From Actinomycetota bacterium (GTDB lineage Bacteria > Actinomycetota > Acidimicrobiia > Acidimicrobiales > Ilumatobacteraceae): DNA of 64,000 bases. Under the pieces are notes generated by a model. The model did no database searches and was not told where the DNA came from. It saw only the letters and a program-made list of their open reading frames with translations. Location of the stretch: contig JAPLAA010000101.1 in assembly GCA_026393475.1 (NCBI GenBank), positions 95,394 to 159,393 of the forward strand, in the 5' to 3' direction. The position numbers and the translations under genes were made by a program. Below, in pieces: positions 43,375-54,240 of this stretch; the stretch's first letter is position 1; each line of letters opens with the position of its first letter.

Positions 43375-43811
43375 GCGACGCCCCGATCTCGCTGCCACGG
43401 CCCGCCGATCTGCTCCCGCACCGGCCGCCGTTCCTGTTCGTCGACGAGGTCGTCTCGCTCGAGGCCGGCCAGTCCGCCACCGGCCGGTGGCACCTCACCG
43501 GTGACGAGTGGTTCTTCGCCGGTCACTTCCCCGGGCGTCCCACCCTGCCCGGCGTGCTCATGTGCGAAGCGATCGCCCAGATGGGCGCCATCGCCGTGCT
43601 CGCCGACGCCCGGTTCGCCGGCAAGCTCCCGCTGTTCGGCGGGCTCGACGGCGCACGCTTCCGCCGCCAGGTGAGCCCGGGCGACACGCTGACCCTCGAG
43701 GTGCAGCTGGGCCGGATGTCGGCCAGGGCCGGCAAAGGCAGCGGCAGGGCGCTGCTGGGCGACCAGGTGGCCTGCGAGTGCGAGCTGATGTTCGTGCTCG
43801 TCGATGCCTGA
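43371..43811 (+). CDS. fabZ: 3-hydroxyacyl-ACP dehydratase (FabZ-type)
   Basis: 146 residues: hot-dog fold with LLPHRPPFLFVDEV, then FFAGHFPGRPTLPGVLMCEAIAQMGA, containing the catalytic histidine and glutamate of FabZ, and GLDGARFRRQVSPGDTL. It dehydrates hydroxyacyl-ACP in fatty acid elongation. It overlaps the peroxiredoxin gene and is near the fab operon but on the other strand. Confidence 0.92.
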   Translation: MSDAPISLPRPADLLPHRPPFLFVDEVVSLEAGQSATGRWHLTGDEWFFAGHFPGRPTLPGVLMCEAIAQMGAIAVLADARFAGKLPLFGGLDGARFRRQVSPGDTLTLEVQLGRMSARAGKGSGRALLGDQVACECELMFVLVDA

Positions 43812-43814
43812 CCC

Positions 43815-43860
43815 ACGGCTTGATCCGAGGGTCTGATCCGGGGGCTTGATGCGGGGTCTG
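43815..43860. repeat. Short tandem repeats at convergent gene ends
   Basis: About four copies of a 12-14 nt unit (CTTGATCCGAGGGT, CTGATCCGGGGG and variants) fill the gap between fabZ and the convergent small gene. They might act as a terminator region, but no hairpin is obvious. Confidence 0.55.
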
Positions 43861-43861
43861 A

Positions 43862-44188
43862 TCAGGCGGCGCTGAGCCAGTACGGCGCCGCCACCAGGGT
43901 GCAGTGCGGGCACGGGCGTGCCTGATGCACGAGATGGGCGGGCGAGACGAGACCGTGCACGTCGGCGACGTACTCGAACATCATCGGATCGTCGCACGGC
44001 GTGCCGAGGTAGGTCTCGACCAGTTCGATGAGGCCGCCGTTCTCGGGGCAGTCGATGCGGGTGTGCGCGATCTCGGGGTGGTCGACGTCGAAGAACACGT
44101 GGTGCACCGCAGGCGTCGCGGCGGAACGGTCGGCGGAACGGGTCGAACGGGGGGAGCGGGTGTGAGTGGAGCGGAAGGTGAGTGCCAT
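43862..44188 (-). CDS. Hypothetical protein with C-terminal CPHC
   Basis: 108 residues, not recognised. The N-terminus is basic and Ser/Thr-rich (about 25 residues); the middle (HHVFFDVDHPEIAHTRIDCPENGGLIELVETY) and the C-terminus with CPHC suggest a small zinc-binding protein. CAAGAT and 6 nt precede the ATG. It is convergent with fabZ and lies next to fabF, but a link to fatty acid synthesis is not apparent. Confidence 0.7.
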   Translation of the reverse strand: MALTFRSTHTRSPRSTRSADRSAATPAVHHVFFDVDHPEIAHTRIDCPENGGLIELVETYLGTPCDDPMMFEYVADVHGLVSPAHLVHQARPCPHCTLVAAPYWLSAA

Positions 44189-44269
44189 GCCGCCATCTTG
44201 CGATGGGTTGTGACCCCGATCCTCGCCAACTGGTCGGGCGGCTCCGGGGACGGGCCCAGGGCCCGGGGG

Positions 44270-45454
44270 TCAGGCCCCCGGACCGAGGATCACGGTGCCG
44301 TTGTGGCCACCGAACCCGAAGTTGTTCGACATGACCGGCCCCGGTTCCCATGCTCGGGGCGCTCCGGTGACCAGATCGATCGCGACCTCGCCGAGCACCT
44401 CGGTGGTGTTCGCCGTGGCAGGGATCAGGCCGTGCTGCATCGACAGCAACGCAGCGATCGCCTCGAGCGCGCCGGCGGCGCCGAGCGCGTGGCCGGTGAC
44501 GCCCTTCGTGGACGTCATCGGCGGCATCGCGCCGGCGAACACCGAGGCGACCGCCGCAGCCTCGGCCGCGTCGTTCAACGGCGTGGACGTGCCGTGTGCG
44601 TTGATCTGCTTGATGTCGGCGGGGGAGAGGCCCGCATCGGCGAGTGCGAGGTTCATGCAGCGCACGGCGCCGACGCCTCCCGGCGACGGTGCGGTGATGT
44701 GATGGGCGTCGGCGGTACTGCCGGCGCCGAGCACCTCGCCCACGATGTTCGCACCACGTGCGACCGCGGCGTTCCACTCCTCGAGCACCAGGACACCGGC
44801 GCCCTCACCCATGACGAAGCCGTCGCGCTTGGTGTCGAACGGCATGCTGACGCCGGTCGACGACAGCGCCGTCATGTTCGCGAAACCGGCCACGCCGGTG
44901 AGCGTGATGCAGGCCTCGGACCCGCCGGTCACCATCGCGTCGCACATGCCCCACGCGATGAGGCGTGCGGCGTAGCCGATGGCGTGCGTGGACGCCGCAC
45001 AGGCGGTCACGATCGTCTCGTTCGGGCCCTGCAGCCCGTAACGCATCGAGATCGACGCGCCCGAGGCGTTGGCCATGAGCATCGGGATGAGGAACGGCGA
45101 CACGCGGCGGTCGCCCTTCTCCAGGCGGATCTGCACCTGCTCCTCGAGCGTGTGCAGTCCGCCGATGCCCGAGGCGAAGATCGTGCCGAAGCGGGTGGGG
45201 TCGACGTCGGGTCGCCCGGCGTGCTCGAACGCCTCGGCAGCTGCCGCGACGGCGAACTGCTCGACACGGTCGGCGCGGCGGGCTTCCTTCGGGTTCTCGA
45301 ACCAGGGGAGCGGGTCCCACTCGGCGATCGACGTGGTGCGGCCGTCGGTGAGGCCGGGGCCGAGCAGGCCCTCCCAGAAGGCCTGCTTGCCGATGCCGCA
45401 CGGGGCCACCACGCCGTAGCCGGTGATGGCCACCCGGCGGGCGCGGCCCTCCAT
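44270..45454 (-). CDS. fabF: 3-oxoacyl-ACP synthase II (KAS-II)
   Basis: 394 residues of the thiolase-fold condensing enzymes: active-site cysteine in TACAASTHAIG, then INAHGTSTPLND and TKGVTGHALGAAGALEA with the two catalytic histidines, and SNNFGFGGHNG near the end. It elongates acyl-ACP with malonyl-ACP. The ATG overlaps the acpP stop by one base (TGATG). Last gene of the fab operon. Confidence 0.95.
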   Translation of the reverse strand: MEGRARRVAITGYGVVAPCGIGKQAFWEGLLGPGLTDGRTTSIAEWDPLPWFENPKEARRADRVEQFAVAAAAEAFEHAGRPDVDPTRFGTIFASGIGGLHTLEEQVQIRLEKGDRRVSPFLIPMLMANASGASISMRYGLQGPNETIVTACAASTHAIGYAARLIAWGMCDAMVTGGSEACITLTGVAGFANMTALSSTGVSMPFDTKRDGFVMGEGAGVLVLEEWNAAVARGANIVGEVLGAGSTADAHHITAPSPGGVGAVRCMNLALADAGLSPADIKQINAHGTSTPLNDAAEAAAVASVFAGAMPPMTSTKGVTGHALGAAGALEAIAALLSMQHGLIPATANTTEVLGEVAIDLVTGAPRAWEPGPVMSNNFGFGGHNGTVILGPGA

Positions 45455-45690
45455 CAGAGCTTGCCGACGACCAAGTCGAACGCCTGGCCGACGGTCTCGA
45501 CGCCTTCGAGATCCTCTTCGGGCACCTCGACGCCGAACTCCTCCTCGAGCGCCATGATCAGCTCGACCAGGTCGAGGCTGTCGGCGTCGAGATCGTCGCC
45601 GAACTTCGCCTCGGGCACGACGGCGGCCTCGTCGACGGAGAGCACCTCGACGGCGCACTTCTTGAAGCGGGCGAACAGTTCCTGATCCAC
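45454..45690 (-). CDS. acpP: Acyl carrier protein
   Basis: 78 residues, acidic, with the phosphopantetheine-attachment serine in [17 protein letters not shown] (Ser38). A GTG start preceded by AAGGAG gives the usual length; the longer frame upstream is not conserved. It lies 55 nt after fabG and overlaps fabF. Confidence 0.95.
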   Translation of the reverse strand: MDQELFARFKKCAVEVLSVDEAAVVPEAKFGDDLDADSLDLVELIMALEEEFGVEVPEEDLEGVETVGQAFDLVVGKL

Positions 45691-45745
45691 GGGATCTCCT
45701 TGCTGAGTCGTCCCGAACGGGGACGACGGTGGTGGTGAATGGAGG

Positions 45746-48572
<2,827 letters not shown>

Positions 48573-48775
48573 CGTCTTTCCACCCTAGACGGCGCGCGCG
48601 AGGGGCCTGGTACTACCCATCGGTAACCCCGCGTTCACTCGGGTCGCACGCCGAACCCGGCCGTGGTGGTGGCAACAGCCGGGTTCGGAACCGTTCGCAG
48701 GTGCGTCGACGATGGTCCCCTCGTCGACGGGCAGCCGGACCTGGGATCGCGACGGCTAGCCTGTCGCCGTCACTC

Positions 48776-48858
48776 GCCCGAGTGGCGGAATGGCAGACGC
48801 GACGGACTCAAAATCCGTTGTCCGAAAGGGCGTGTGGGTTCGAGTCCCACCTCGGGCA
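48776..48858 (+). tRNA. tRNA-Leu(CAA)
   Basis: Acceptor arms GCCCGAG and CTCGGGC pair fully; the anticodon loop CTCAAAA gives anticodon CAA; a long variable arm (TGTCCGAAAGGGCGT) and GGTTCGAGTCC T-loop are present, as in leucine tRNAs. The terminal A of CCA is not encoded (ACC is followed by G). TAGCCT at 48757-48762 is a likely -10. The 3' part is duplicated at 50714. Confidence 0.95.
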
Positions 48859-48992
48859 CCGAAGAAAGACCAGCTCAGGGGCTCAATGTCCGGAGCGGGC
48901 CGTGGGGTTTGAAACGTTCGGCGGAGCGTCATCCGAGAATCATCCAAGAATTCGGCTAGCGGCATGCGGCATCGGGGAGTAAGCCTCGGCGC

Positions 48993-49214
48993 GTGGACCT
49001 GTTGAGCCTGATCGAGGTTCGGCCGGAGGTGCGTGGCGGTAAGCCGTCGTTCGTCGGCACGCGGATCACGGTCTACGACGTGCTCGAGTATCTCGCCGGT
49101 GGGATGTCGTCTGAGGAGATCGTGGCGGACTTCCCAGAGCTCACCGGAGATCACGTGGGTGCGGCGTTGGAGTTCGCTGCCAGGCGTGAGCATCGCCTCG
49201 CCGCGCCGGCATGA
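48993..49214 (+). CDS. DUF433 antitoxin-like protein
   Basis: 73 residues. VRGGKPSFVGTRITVYDVLEYLAGGMS and EEIVADFPELTGDHVGAALEFAA match the DUF433 (VapB-type) family, a helix-turn-helix antitoxin normally encoded before a DUF5615 PIN-like toxin. The ATG of the toxin remnant overlaps its stop (ATGA), the typical arrangement. The GTG at 48993 is the likely start. Confidence 0.88.
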   Translation: MDLLSLIEVRPEVRGGKPSFVGTRITVYDVLEYLAGGMSSEEIVADFPELTGDHVGAALEFAARREHRLAAPA

Positions 49215-49378
49215 AGCTCGTGGTCGATCAGAACCTGTCGCGTCGCCTGATCTCCCAAATCGAAGACCTGTATCCGGGTTCGGCCAGGGTCGCCGACGTG
49301 CGCCCGGACGCTCCGAGCGATCTGAGAGTGGGCGGGGAGATCAGCGATCGTCGAGGAGCTCGCGCGACCACGTCGTGA
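49211..49378 (+). pseudogene. Truncated DUF5615 toxin
   Basis: Begins like DUF5615 PIN-like toxins, KLVVDQNLSRRLISQIEDLY then PGSARVADVRP, for about 38 residues. It then turns into unrelated sequence and stops after 55 residues (normal about 110). The break coincides with the 3' end of the convergent nucleotidyltransferase gene, suggesting a deletion or insertion junction near 49320. The catalytic C-terminal half is missing. Confidence 0.8.
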
Positions 49379-49988
49379 AGAATCGGCGGGTGGTCGCTGC
49401 GTCGGTCGTGCGGTCGGGGAATCGGTCGTCCGGGATGCGGTCGACTCGTTCGAAGGCCTCGGCGATCGCGCTGACGTCGAGGCCGGCGTCCATCGAGAGG
49501 GCGGAGTCGATGCAGGTCTGCTGTCCGAGGAGATGTGCCAGCGCAGAGAGGTCGGTGTAGTCGCGGGCTTCGAGTCGGTCGACGATCGCGAGCACCTTGC
49601 GTGCGGCGAGGTCGACGGGGGCGAGCACCGGGATGCCGTCGATTGCCCGTGGCGGTTCGAGGAGAGGTGAATCGACGGCCAGGTCGAGCTCCACGATGTC
49701 GTCGTCGCGGTTGAGGATGAACCGACAGAAGGTCGGATGCCGTCGGATGATCTGGAGCGACCAACCCGCTTGCTGTGCGGCGATCGTGAGCGCATCTGCG
49801 AGCTGGTCGACGGTGCCAGGTGCGGATCCGGGTATGGCGGCGATGAACGCGTCGAGGTCGCGAGTGTCGCGGTCGATGATCTGCTGCGTCAGAAGTGCAG
49901 CGCCACCGGCGAGGGCGTAGCCGGCCGCCGCGGGGAGTGAGAACAGGAGACGGGCGAGTTCACGCTGCACGGGCTGGAGATCGCTCAT
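49341..49988 (-). CDS. AbiEii-type nucleotidyltransferase toxin
   Basis: 215 residues. The segment AAGYALAGGAALLTQQII followed by RDTRDLDAF (GG-then-DxD arrangement) and later DDIVELDLA is that of AbiEii/AbiGii-type nucleotidyltransferases, toxins of type IV toxin-antitoxin systems. The ATG overlaps the stop of the XRE gene (ATGA). The gene appears intact and has its antitoxin, so the pair may work as an addiction or phage-defence module. Confidence 0.85.
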   Translation of the reverse strand: MSDLQPVQRELARLLFSLPAAAGYALAGGAALLTQQIIDRDTRDLDAFIAAIPGSAPGTVDQLADALTIAAQQAGWSLQIIRRHPTFCRFILNRDDDIVELDLAVDSPLLEPPRAIDGIPVLAPVDLAARKVLAIVDRLEARDYTDLSALAHLLGQQTCIDSALSMDAGLDVSAIAEAFERVDRIPDDRFPDRTTDAATTRRFFTTWSRELLDDR

Positions 49989-50506
49989 GATGCCTCTTCA
50001 ACATCGGTGCGGACATGATCGATGAGGTGTTGCCAGGTTCGACGCAGTTCGGCCGGCAGGATCAGGTCGTTCCATGCGTCGACCAGCAGGGCGCCGTCGA
50101 CAACAGCGGCGATGTCGTCCGGCGTGCCTTCGCGGAGGACGAGCTCGTAGGCCCGTGAGCGATCGCCGCGGTCGGCGAGATCGAGTTGCAGGGCTGGGCC
50201 GCTCCACCAGAGATGGAGCCCGGGTGTCAACACTCGAAAGGCGTGACTGATCGGAAGTCGCCACAGCCTCGACGGCACTGCGTGGGGTCGCCGTCCGCTC
50301 GTCCACGACCAGGAGATGGGCTCTTCGATGTTGACCTTGGCGCCGGTCGCCTCGAGGGTGAGGACCGCCGTGTTCCAGCGGGGCTCCCGCCTGTCGGCTT
50401 CGAACGCGGCGATGTTCGGGCGAGCAACGCCGCTCAGGGCTGCGACGTCCGCCTGAGTCAGGCCCGCCGCGCCACGGGCTCGAGAGAGCACCTTGCCGTA
50501 GTTCAT
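49985..50506 (-). CDS. XRE-family regulator, probable antitoxin
   Basis: About 173 residues. An XRE helix-turn-helix (LSRARGAAGLTQADVAALSGVARPNIAAFE) is followed by a C-terminal half of about 115 residues of unknown fold. Gene pairs of XRE plus AbiEii-type nucleotidyltransferase are common in actinobacteria. The ATG at 50506 follows TACGAT by 8 nt; an ATG eight codons upstream lies inside the palindrome at 50510. It probably binds that palindrome and represses the operon. Confidence 0.82.
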   Translation of the reverse strand: MNYGKVLSRARGAAGLTQADVAALSGVARPNIAAFEADRREPRWNTAVLTLEATGAKVNIEEPISWSWTSGRRPHAVPSRLWRLPISHAFRVLTPGLHLWWSGPALQLDLADRGDRSRAYELVLREGTPDDIAAVVDGALLVDAWNDLILPAELRRTWQHLIDHVRTDVEEAS

Positions 50507-50509
50507 GGC

Positions 50510-50531
50510 GATGTATCGTATCCGATACATC
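50510..50531. promoter_or_regulatory. Operator palindrome of the XRE/AbiEii operon
   Basis: GATGTATCG and CGATACATC are perfect 9-bp inverted arms around TATC, overlapping the -10 element (TACGAT, 50520-50515) immediately upstream of the XRE start. The layout is that of an autoregulated toxin-antitoxin operon. Confidence 0.75.
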
Positions 50532-50713
50532 GCCCAGCGTCGACGTGCCGTTCCAATCGAAGCTCGAGGGACAGCGAGGCGGCCCGGCCATCCAAGAATT
50601 CATCCAAGAAATTCGTTGGCACAGGGTGGTACGGGGTAGCACTCGCTGGACTCGTCGGTCGCGAAATGCCTGCTAGATGGCACTGCCTGGCACTCGCTGG
50701 ACAGTCCTGAGCC

Positions 50714-50769
50714 GACTCAAAATCCGTTGTCCGAAAGGGCGTGTGGGTTCGAGTCCCACCTCGGGCACC
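50714..50769. repeat. Duplicate of the tRNA-Leu 3' part (att repeat)
   Basis: Exact 56-bp copy of 48805-48860, covering the anticodon loop to the ACC end. It marks the far end of the integrated element. It cannot make a tRNA because the 5' half is absent. Confidence 0.9.
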
Positions 50770-51097
50770 AGGTCGAGGCAGGGTTCTTGCCCACCGGCGA
50801 TCATCGAGAGCTGGGCTGGGGACCAACCGGGGGACCAACTGCCCGACCCGGCCAACCGTCCGGTGGAGTTCGGACGTCGCGTCGTTAGCGCCGGTACGGC
50901 GCGCCCGATCGATGGGCGGCCCCTGTCAGAGTCGCCGCCGAACACCGACGCCGGCGGTAGCTCGAAGGTTGGACAACGAGCGCTTGAACGGGAACCACCG
51001 GCGCTACCCGGGTCACCGTGCGCCCGGCGCTCTGGGGCAGTCTGGCGAGCATCGCGAACAGCCGCGGCGAGCTTGGTGAATCGAGTTTCCGCTGGGG
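50770..51097. other. Intergenic stretch without recognised gene
   Basis: About 330 bp after the att repeat, up to the end of the flavin-enzyme gene. No frame with convincing homology or ribosome site was found on either strand. It may be degraded sequence next to the integration site. Confidence 0.5.
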
Positions 51098-52261
51098 TCA
51101 GAACGAGCTGGTGGAGAGGTCGTATCCGAGCCGGTGCTTGCCGCCGGTGATGTAGGCGGCGGGGCTCATGGCGACGTGCTTTGCCGCTGCACGTGCGTCG
51201 CGTTCGCGCCGTTCGAGCGGTGAGGACCGCATGATGGCCTTGGCGCCGGCCATCTCGGTGATGAGATCGATGGCCCACAGGGCCGACTGGCTGGCGAATG
51301 TGCATGCGAGCCGGAAGTCGACTCGGCTCGCTTCGATGTCGGCGTCCGCTTCGACCCGGTCGAGCAAGGTGTTCATCGTGTGCCGCAGGTACGCACGGCT
51401 CGCGGCCGTGCGGGCCTGGATCTGGCCGAGCTGCGACTGGATCAGTTCGCGTTCGGAGAACGCAACGCTGTCGCTGTGGCGCTTCGCCGACTGAGCCGTG
51501 GTGACGAAGTCGTCGATGGCGCCGGCAGCGATGCCGAGGGGCACGGTGGCCACCGACCACGGAAAGATCGAGCGGGTGGGCAGCCGGTAGAGCGTGCCGG
51601 GTTGCGTGGGTTCGGGCTGGAAGGGATGGGCGAAGCTCTCGGGGACGAAGACGTCGACGAGCTCGAAGTCGGCGCTGCCCGTCGCGCAGAGACCGGAGAC
51701 CTGCCAGTTGTCGTGAAGCAACACTTCGTGTCGCGGTGCGTACACGAAGATCACGTCACCGGTGGGGTGGTCGTCTTCTTCGACCGCACAGACGGGCGCG
51801 AACCAGGTGCCATGAGGCGACCCGCTTCCGAACGGCCACCGACCCGTCACGCGGTAACCGCCCGGGACGCGAACGGCTCGTCCGACGGCACCCGTGGACG
51901 AGACCACGAACGCCATTGGATCGTCGTAGATCTCCAGGGCGCTCGATGCAGGGAGGTAGCCACCTGCCCGTGCCATCCCGCCGCCATTGCCGACGATCCA
52001 ACCGATGGCGCCGTCGAGCGCCGCTGCTGCCTCGACGACGTCCATGAACTCGAGAGCGGACAGCCCCGGCCCACCGAGCGTCGCCGGTAACAGGAGTCGG
52101 AAGAGTCCGAGCGAGGCGAGTCGCTCGAACAGGTCATCGGGAAGCTGCCCGTTCGAGTCGAACTCGCAGCGGTGCTCCGCGACGATCGGCTCGAGTTCGC
52201 CGATCGCTGCGATCAACGCTGGAGCAACATCAGGACTTCGACTCCCCGCGGATCTTGACAT
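51098..52261 (-). CDS. Acyl-CoA dehydrogenase-fold flavin enzyme
   Basis: 387 residues. The order of segments (N-terminal helices with LPDDLFERLASLGLFRLLLPATLGG, the beta domain with GYRVTGRWPFGSG, and the C-terminal helices) is that of acyl-CoA dehydrogenases and of the related flavin monooxygenases such as HsaA. The usual catalytic glutamate is not obvious, so the monooxygenase branch is more likely. A long leader with AAAGGGAG before the ATG at 52261 suggests its start; TAGTGT (52292-52287) may be the -10. Confidence 0.88.
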   Translation of the reverse strand: MSRSAGSRSPDVAPALIAAIGELEPIVAEHRCEFDSNGQLPDDLFERLASLGLFRLLLPATLGGPGLSALEFMDVVEAAAALDGAIGWIVGNGGGMARAGGYLPASSALEIYDDPMAFVVSSTGAVGRAVRVPGGYRVTGRWPFGSGSPHGTWFAPVCAVEEDDHPTGDVIFVYAPRHEVLLHDNWQVSGLCATGSADFELVDVFVPESFAHPFQPEPTQPGTLYRLPTRSIFPWSVATVPLGIAAGAIDDFVTTAQSAKRHSDSVAFSERELIQSQLGQIQARTAASRAYLRHTMNTLLDRVEADADIEASRVDFRLACTFASQSALWAIDLITEMAGAKAIMRSSPLERRERDARAAAKHVAMSPAAYITGGKHRLGYDLSTSSF

Positions 52262-52648
52262 CCCTGACTCCCTTTCGTCGGGAGTCACACTAGGCACCCT
52301 GCGGAACCCCGGAGTCCAGACGCCTTCGTCAGCGAAACGGAACGCAACGCGGTCTGTCCCGGCGCGTGGCGCAGGTGCCGGTCACGGAAGCGCCAGAACT
52401 GCTGCCGATCTGGCGCGGGCGAACAGAACGGCGCACGTGGGCACCAGGTCGGAGCGCATGATCCGGACGTCGCGCACGGAACGCGAGCGAGGCCGCTGCT
52501 TCGTCTCGCGCTGAATCGATCGCTGTGCGGGCGGCGATCCATCGACGAGACATGGGGCACGTCTCGTTCGGCGGGGCCCGGGGGACCGTCATGGCAGTGC
52601 CTCGAGAGAGATGCGGGGCACCGTGAACACCTCAAGGGAGCCCCCGAC
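52262..52648. other. Intergenic region upstream of fasciclin gene 2
   Basis: 387 bp between two divergent genes. The left end carries the leader and likely -10 (TAGTGT) of the flavin-enzyme gene. The rest holds no recognised gene; the reading frames there are biased but have no homology. Confidence 0.5.
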
Positions 52649-53251
52649 ATGAAGAATCTGAAGCGCACCACGATGGCCGCAGGCCTCGTCTCCACACTGT
52701 TCCTCGCCGCCTGCGGTAGCGATTCGTCCGACTCCGCCGACACCACGACGCCTGCAGCGGCGGAGAGCACGGTGGCGATGACCGACACCACCGTCGCGAT
52801 GACGGACACTACCGATGCGATGGCCGCCGCTGACATCGTTGCCGTTGCCAGCAGCGATCCGCAGTTCTCGACCCTCGTCGCCGCCATCGCTGCGGCGGGC
52901 CTCGTCGAGACCCTCCAGGGGCCCGGACCGTTCACGGTCTTCGCACCGACCAACGATGCATTCGCCGCCCTGCCGGCAGGCCTGGTCGACAAGCTGCTCC
53001 TCCCGGAGAACAAGGAGACCCTCGCCAAGATCCTCACCTACCACGTGCTCGCCGCGAAGGTGATGGCTGCCGACGTCACCGCTGGTGATGTGGCGACCGT
53101 CGAAGGCTCGACCATCGCGATCGCGACCGATGGCGGCGTGATGGTGAACGACGCCAACGTGATCGCGACCGACGTCGCCGCCTCGAACGGCGTCATCCAT
53201 GCGATCGACGCCGTCCTCCTCCCGCCGGACGTGGACGTCAGTTCGCTCTGA
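52649..53251 (+). CDS. Fasciclin-domain lipoprotein 2
   Basis: 200 residues: lipobox FLAAC near residue 21, a Thr/Asp/Met-rich linker containing two MTDTT units, then one FAS1 domain almost identical in its first half to that of the protein at 41603 ([21 protein letters not shown] in both). AAGGGAGC precedes the ATG. A recent duplicate or paralogue, with a similar hairpin after it. Confidence 0.92.
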   Translation: MKNLKRTTMAAGLVSTLFLAACGSDSSDSADTTTPAAAESTVAMTDTTVAMTDTTDAMAAADIVAVASSDPQFSTLVAAIAAAGLVETLQGPGPFTVFAPTNDAFAALPAGLVDKLLLPENKETLAKILTYHVLAAKVMAADVTAGDVATVEGSTIAIATDGGVMVNDANVIATDVAASNGVIHAIDAVLLPPDVDVSSL

Positions 53252-53308
53252 CCGAACCGATGGCAGGGGACCCGGGTGCGCCCGGTGAACCGATGAACCA
53301 ACCGATGA

Positions 53309-53333
53309 ACGAGGGCCCCGATGGGGCCCTCGT
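53309..53333 (+). terminator. Hairpin after fasciclin gene 2
   Basis: Arms ACGAGGGCCCC and GGGGCCCTCGT around GAT, 58 nt after the stop; nearly the same stem as at 42253. The arms of both hairpins match each other. Confidence 0.75.
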
Positions 53334-53423
53334 GTCGCGTGGCGAGCCGCCGAGGGGCAGCGTCATCGGGGGTTCTCCGGACGACGTAATCTGCGGCCCG
53401 GCCCGCAGGAGGAACCAGTTCTC

Positions 53424-53819
53424 ATGACCACGATCGTCATCGGCGTCACCAACCATTCGAGTGCGCTCGCGGCGTGCAACCGGGCGTTCGAACTGGCACG
53501 TCCCGGTGATCAGATCCACCTGGTGTTCGCGGTGGGTGGGCGCGGCGCGGAGGCCGACACCGCCGAACGTCACGCCGACGGACTGCTCGAGACGCTGCAG
53601 CTCTCCTCGAAGCGGCCGGTGTCGGTGCACACCGTTCGCGACGAGCCGCATCAGGCGATCCTCGACGTGGCCGCCCGCACGAAGGCCGATCTCATCGTGA
53701 TCGGCAACCGGGGCATGGTGCGCAACGGTCGCTTCACCAAGGCGGCGCCGGCACGTGTGCTCCGCGGAGCGACGTGCTCGGTGCTCGTGGTCGACACGAG
53801 CGACGCTGCGCCGGCCTGA
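53424..53819 (+). CDS. Universal stress protein (UspA family)
   Basis: 131 residues: TTIVIGVTNHSSALAACNRAFEL at the start, LIVIGNRGMVRNGRF and APARVLRGATCSVLVVDT at the end. The ATP-binding G-x2-G motif is present (GNRG), but the serine-containing second part is altered. AGGAGGAA before the ATG supports the start. Role in stress is by family only. Confidence 0.88.
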   Translation: MTTIVIGVTNHSSALAACNRAFELARPGDQIHLVFAVGGRGAEADTAERHADGLLETLQLSSKRPVSVHTVRDEPHQAILDVAARTKADLIVIGNRGMVRNGRFTKAAPARVLRGATCSVLVVDTSDAAPA

Positions 53820-53890
53820 ACCGGTCACGACCGGAACGCCACGTCGGTCGCCGGCGGTGACCGGATCGCAGCCCGGCCTTCAGGCCCCGG

Positions 53891-54112
53891 TCAGCACTGG
53901 GACTTCACGTACGCCACGATCGCGTTGGCGTGACCGTGGCCGAGGCCGTGCTCGCTCTTCAGCCAGGCGACGGTCTGCATGTGCTGTTCGATGCCGTGGG
54001 CGCGCACCAGGTCGAGCCAGTGCTCGATGGGCTGACCGTACGTCTTCTCGATCGAGGGGAAGTACGAGGCCGGTCCCTTGACCTTGGCGGGTCCGGTGCT
54101 GTCGTTGCTCAT
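53891..54112 (-). CDS. DUF4287-family protein
   Basis: 73 residues. SYFPSIEKTYGQPIEHWLDLV and LKSEHGLGHGHANAIVAYVK match DUF4287, a small helical family of unknown function found in many actinobacteria. GAGGT precedes the ATG at 54112. Convergent with the UspA gene and divergent from nth. Confidence 0.85.
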   Translation of the reverse strand: MSNDSTGPAKVKGPASYFPSIEKTYGQPIEHWLDLVRAHGIEQHMQTVAWLKSEHGLGHGHANAIVAYVKSQC

Positions 54113-54240
54113 GGTCGTACCTCGGGTCACGCGAGTCGGGTTCGGTGGATGGCATCTCCGACGTGCCATCGGCGGCGGAATCATCGCAGAGCCCTGATGC
54201 GGAGCGGTGGTGCCGGACCCGACTCGGTATGGTCCCGACC

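Larger units (their letters stand above)
48941..50614. repeat. CATCCAAGAATTC repeats near both ends of the element
   Basis: CATCCAAGAATTC at 48941-48953, at 50589-50601, and with one extra A at 50601-50614. They lie just inside the two att repeats and could be accessory recombination sites. Only the three short copies are repeats; the intervening sequence is not. Confidence 0.6.
48805..50769. mobile_element. Small tRNA-Leu integrated element with TA genes
   Basis: The last 56 bp of the tRNA-Leu region (48805-48860, through ACC) are repeated exactly at 50714-50769, with unrelated flanks outside. This is the footprint of site-specific integration into the tRNA gene. The interior (about 1.9 kb) holds a DUF433/DUF5615 pair with broken toxin and an XRE/AbiEii pair. 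No integrase is present, so the unit is a remnant or relies on one elsewhere. CATCCAAGAATTC occurs near both ends. Confidence 0.8.

Noticed and set aside
48756..49193. Minus-strand frame containing GARGGTRTHTPFRTTDFES
   Set aside because: This well-known false protein is the antisense translation of the tRNA-Leu gene; the copy at 50503-50838 comes from the att repeat.
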